Positions 61,906 through 64,000 of a stretch of 64,000 nt of DNA are shown here, piece by piece. The DNA comes from Nilaparvata lugens (Eukaryota > Arthropoda > Insecta > Hemiptera > Delphacidae). Each line of letters opens with the position of its first letter. Within the stretch, counting starts at the first letter, position 1. The notes below the pieces were generated by a model. It was not told the origin of the DNA. It saw nothing but the letters and a program-made list of their open reading frames with translations, and ran no database searches. The translations under genes and the position numbers were made by a program. Where the stretch lies: assembly GCF_014356525.2 (NCBI RefSeq), contig NC_052508.1:49393858-49457857 (forward strand). The letters run 5' to 3'.

Positions 61906-62133
61906 TTACTAGCCGTCCGGCTCGCTTCGCTCGCCATATCCGTTTAGCCAGACGTTTAGTCTGGTCCCCCGACTGGATTGTTCTAACATATGATAAAAAT
62001 GCTCAAATGAAAAATGCAGGCGAGCGAAGCGAGCCTGCTGATCTCATTCTCGGACGATCCAGTCGGGGGTCCAGGGGGCGGAGCCCCCTGGCTAGACGGA
62101 TATGGCGAGCGAAGCGAGCCTGACGGCTAGTTA
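61906..62133. mobile_element. TIR MITE CTAGCCGTC...GACGGCTAG, 222 bp with TTA target duplication
   Basis: The inverted ends are 35 bases long with one mismatch (left CTAGCCGTCCGGCTCGCTTC; right complemented CTAGCCGTCAGGCTCGCTTC). TTA flanks both sides (61906-61908 and 62131-62133), a 3-bp TWA-type duplication typical of PIF/Harbinger elements. It is unusually GC-rich (GGGGGCGGAGCCCCCTGG inside) for this genome. The 103-codon frame across it is a by-product of the repeats. Confidence 0.8.
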
Positions 62134-62145
62134 AATATAAAAATA

Positions 62146-62403
62146 GGGTGCAGCTTATCACCCACTTTATTTAATATTTATGTGGACTACATTTTCTGAA
62201 AATGGAAATGTAGAGTAGCTTTAGGAATTAAACTAACAAATGACGAGTACCTGAATGCATTATTGTTTGCTGATAACTTGTGGATTATTCAAGACAGTGA
62301 AAATGACCTCCAAAAATCAGTCTATGTTCTTAACGAAATTTGTAAAGAGTACAATTTTAAAATATCAATAGACAAGACAAAAATTATGGCTTTCACAGGT
62401 AAA
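62146..62403 (+). pseudogene. Reverse transcriptase fragment of a LINE, FADD mutated to FADN
   Basis: The + frame from 62146 reads GCSLSPTLFNIYVDYIF, then a TGA (62197-62199), then LNALLFADNLWIIQDSEND and FKISIDKTKIMAF. These are the GCxLSPxLFNIYID and catalytic (F/Y)ADD blocks of a non-LTR reverse transcriptase, the same type as the tail at 58688. The second catalytic Asp is Asn (codon 62275-62277), and the in-frame stop separates the two blocks, so no active enzyme can be made. Upstream domains are missing: the fragment starts right after the MITE. Downstream similarity fades after 62403. Confidence 0.85.
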
Positions 62404-63012
62404 CATTGTCACGTGGTAAATTAATACCACCAAATATTTTAAAATGAACCAATGAAATGTAATAGAACTATAAAATTGGAAAGAAGGTTAGACCTAGTCA
62501 AAGGATAAATCGACTTAATCAAGTATTATTAGCGATTAGGAGTAATAGCATTATCAACAATGATAAGAAAACATGTATAATTGTGATTTAATAATTATGA
62601 GAACTCATTGGTAAGATCAAAAAATTATAAAGCGGCTTACTTATTATTGGCGGATTATAAAAAATAAAAAATGCATGAACATTGAGGTTAGAATTATTTT
62701 GTTTACATTTTGAAAAGATTTAGTCGATCTTGGATAAATCGATAATTATTAGAATCAATACTGAACGAATCAGCTGATTATTCGATCAACCCATATGACA
62801 GGTTGAATTATATAAAACTTACTCATAAAGGATATATTATGTATACTAAAGGAAGTCGATGTGTAGAAAAACGAACACCCATTATTTCTGTATAAATATT
62901 TATTATAATCTAAAAAAGCTTGATAAATCAAGAGTATACAAAACTCATATAAAAGGAAAAACTAAATGTACTAAAACCGCATGTTATGGTTTATTTATGA
63001 AATCAATTTAAG
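62404..63012. other. AT-rich stretch
   Basis: Short frames of about 50 codons (for example 62752-62894) look weakly coding-like but are not recognised. No repeat ends are identified. Confidence 0.35.
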
Positions 63013-63258
63013 ATAGACACTCCATACATTTGTATAAAAACTCTTTTTTATTTGATTTTTTCTATTATAAAGCCGAGGAAGCCCTGATTCCCAAGGCAAC
63101 CAATTGTATTGAGCCTATTAAATTGAAGGCCAATCAGAGAGTAGCTTACAGAATTATTCGTGGAAGAGACAAATTTTTCTGAAAACCTCTTATTCTGGCT
63201 TAAGATCTCGACCCGAGAGGATGCACATGAGTTTAGGGTTCTTTCTTCCTCCTTTTAA
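63013..63258 (+). pseudogene. Unidentified decayed coding fragment with one frameshift
   Basis: The first frame (63013 to a TGA at 63180-63182) contains KAEEALIPKATNCIEPIKLK and VAYRIIRGRDKFF. The frame starting at 63181 continues without a stop for 25 codons (LLFWLKISTREDAHEF) to a TAA at 63256-63258. The join falls in a TTTTTCT run, as expected for an old coding sequence broken by a one-base slip. Charged-residue patterning is unlike the surrounding random frames. I cannot name the family; a retroelement protein is the likeliest source. Confidence 0.4.
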
Positions 63259-63311
63259 AATTTTAAAACTATTAAGCCAAACCCTTTTTTAATGTAAAGT
63301 ATTTGTATTAA

Positions 63312-63452
63312 ATGTCAATTATCTGTGAACTCAGTGCTGTCAAAGAGTTCGTAATTTGTAAAGATTCCCATAAAATATCTTTAATTCGAAAGAAACTTAT
63401 AAAAATCTGGATCACGCGTTAGCCCAGCAGTGACGAGAAGGAGCCTACCTAA
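63312..63452 (+). pseudogene. Short unidentified coding-like fragment
   Basis: A 36-codon frame (63312-63422) reads MSIICELSAVKEFVICKDSH and ends LIKIWITR, then TAG. The same frame continues as PSSDEKEPT to a TAA at 63450-63452. It lies just downstream of the fragment at 63013 and may belong to the same decayed element. I recall a similar nucleotide stretch as a planthopper repeat but cannot assign it. Confidence 0.3.
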
Positions 63453-63974
63453 TTAATTATTGGAAATAATTAATTCAATCCACGAGACCATCTAGAACTT
63501 CAATCAGTGAGTGATAAGTCAAACGAGCTCGTTTTTCTACGTTCAGTGGGGTAATTAATAAAAAAGCGCTATTCCAATTAATTTGAATTAAAATAAAAAG
63601 TCACCACGTGTTGAATAATATCACATAGTTCATAAGAACATTTATAAATTTATTTAATATATGTAGGAAGCTTACTTCCATGCACAGCCCGAATTCATTA
63701 AATCCCTGAGATCTCATGTTGAATATTAATTATTAATTATAATTTTGTTAATTGAACAAATTATATCATATCAAACTTATAGACCGAACAGGTTTTCGTT
63801 TGCAGAATTTTGTATTGATTGGAAGTATAAATATCAGTATTAAATATAATATATTTATGAATTTGAAACTCATTATTGTGAATATTAGCAAAGCCTGTGA
63901 TAATTATTCAGATTTTAGAAATAGATTATTTAAGTGAATTATAGATATATCGAATATTTTATGGCACATCTTTT
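63453..63974. other. AT-rich stretch
   Basis: No gene or repeat recognised. Confidence 0.4.
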
Positions 63975-64000
63975 TTAACCCTGGTTAATTGTTAACCCCG
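63975..64000. repeat. 26-bp direct repeat, copy 2 (cut by window end)
   Basis: Identical to 59684-59709 for all 26 bases available. The match may continue beyond the window. Confidence 0.85.

Noticed and set aside
61812..62123. 103-codon frame across the GC-rich MITE
   Set aside because: It is generated by the inverted repeats of the element (RxxRxAxR-type repeats at both ends), not by coding constraint.

Overview
This window looks like non-coding DNA from an AT-rich insect genome. Several repeats resemble families I recall from hemipterans, especially delphacid planthoppers such as Nilaparvata lugens. That species-level guess rests on memory of repeat families, not on a gene. I find no credible intact protein-coding gene, no tRNA or rRNA gene, no CRISPR array and no bacterial-type operon. 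The many short open frames are shadows of polypyrimidine or polypurine tracts, microsatellites and repeats, apart from a few decayed retrotransposon fragments.

The strongest signal is a set of three + strand sites (junctions at 21753, 36171 and 56986). In each, a branch-point-like motif and pyrimidine tract end in AG followed directly by GTRAGT. This is the architecture of a recursive (ratchet) splice site with a zero-length exon. Each has a second GTGAGT 33 to 48 nt downstream, as expected for a cryptic recursive-splicing exon. Together with the lack of exons, this suggests that at least about 21.7 to 57 kb lies inside one giant + strand intron whose exons are outside the window.

Layout: 0-7 kb holds pyrimidine-rich tracts and a near-identical 1.5 kb tandem duplication (3211-6264). 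7-15 kb alternates purine-rich and pyrimidine-rich blocks, with a terminal-inverted-repeat element at 9978-10599. 15-27 kb is mostly unremarkable AT-rich DNA with the first recursive site and two TIR elements (21872-22770 and 26095-26786). 27-46 kb carries more strand-asymmetric blocks, small palindromic MITEs, the second recursive site, two related fold-back repeats and a LINE fragment. 46-64 kb contains a long palindromic MITE, a second LINE fragment, an FADN-mutated reverse transcriptase remnant, several TIR elements, the third recursive site and an unidentified decayed coding trace near the right end.

Nothing here forms a pathway. The window reads as a large intron or intergenic region shaped by transposon insertion and simple-sequence expansion, with the recursive splice sites as the candidate functional elements.
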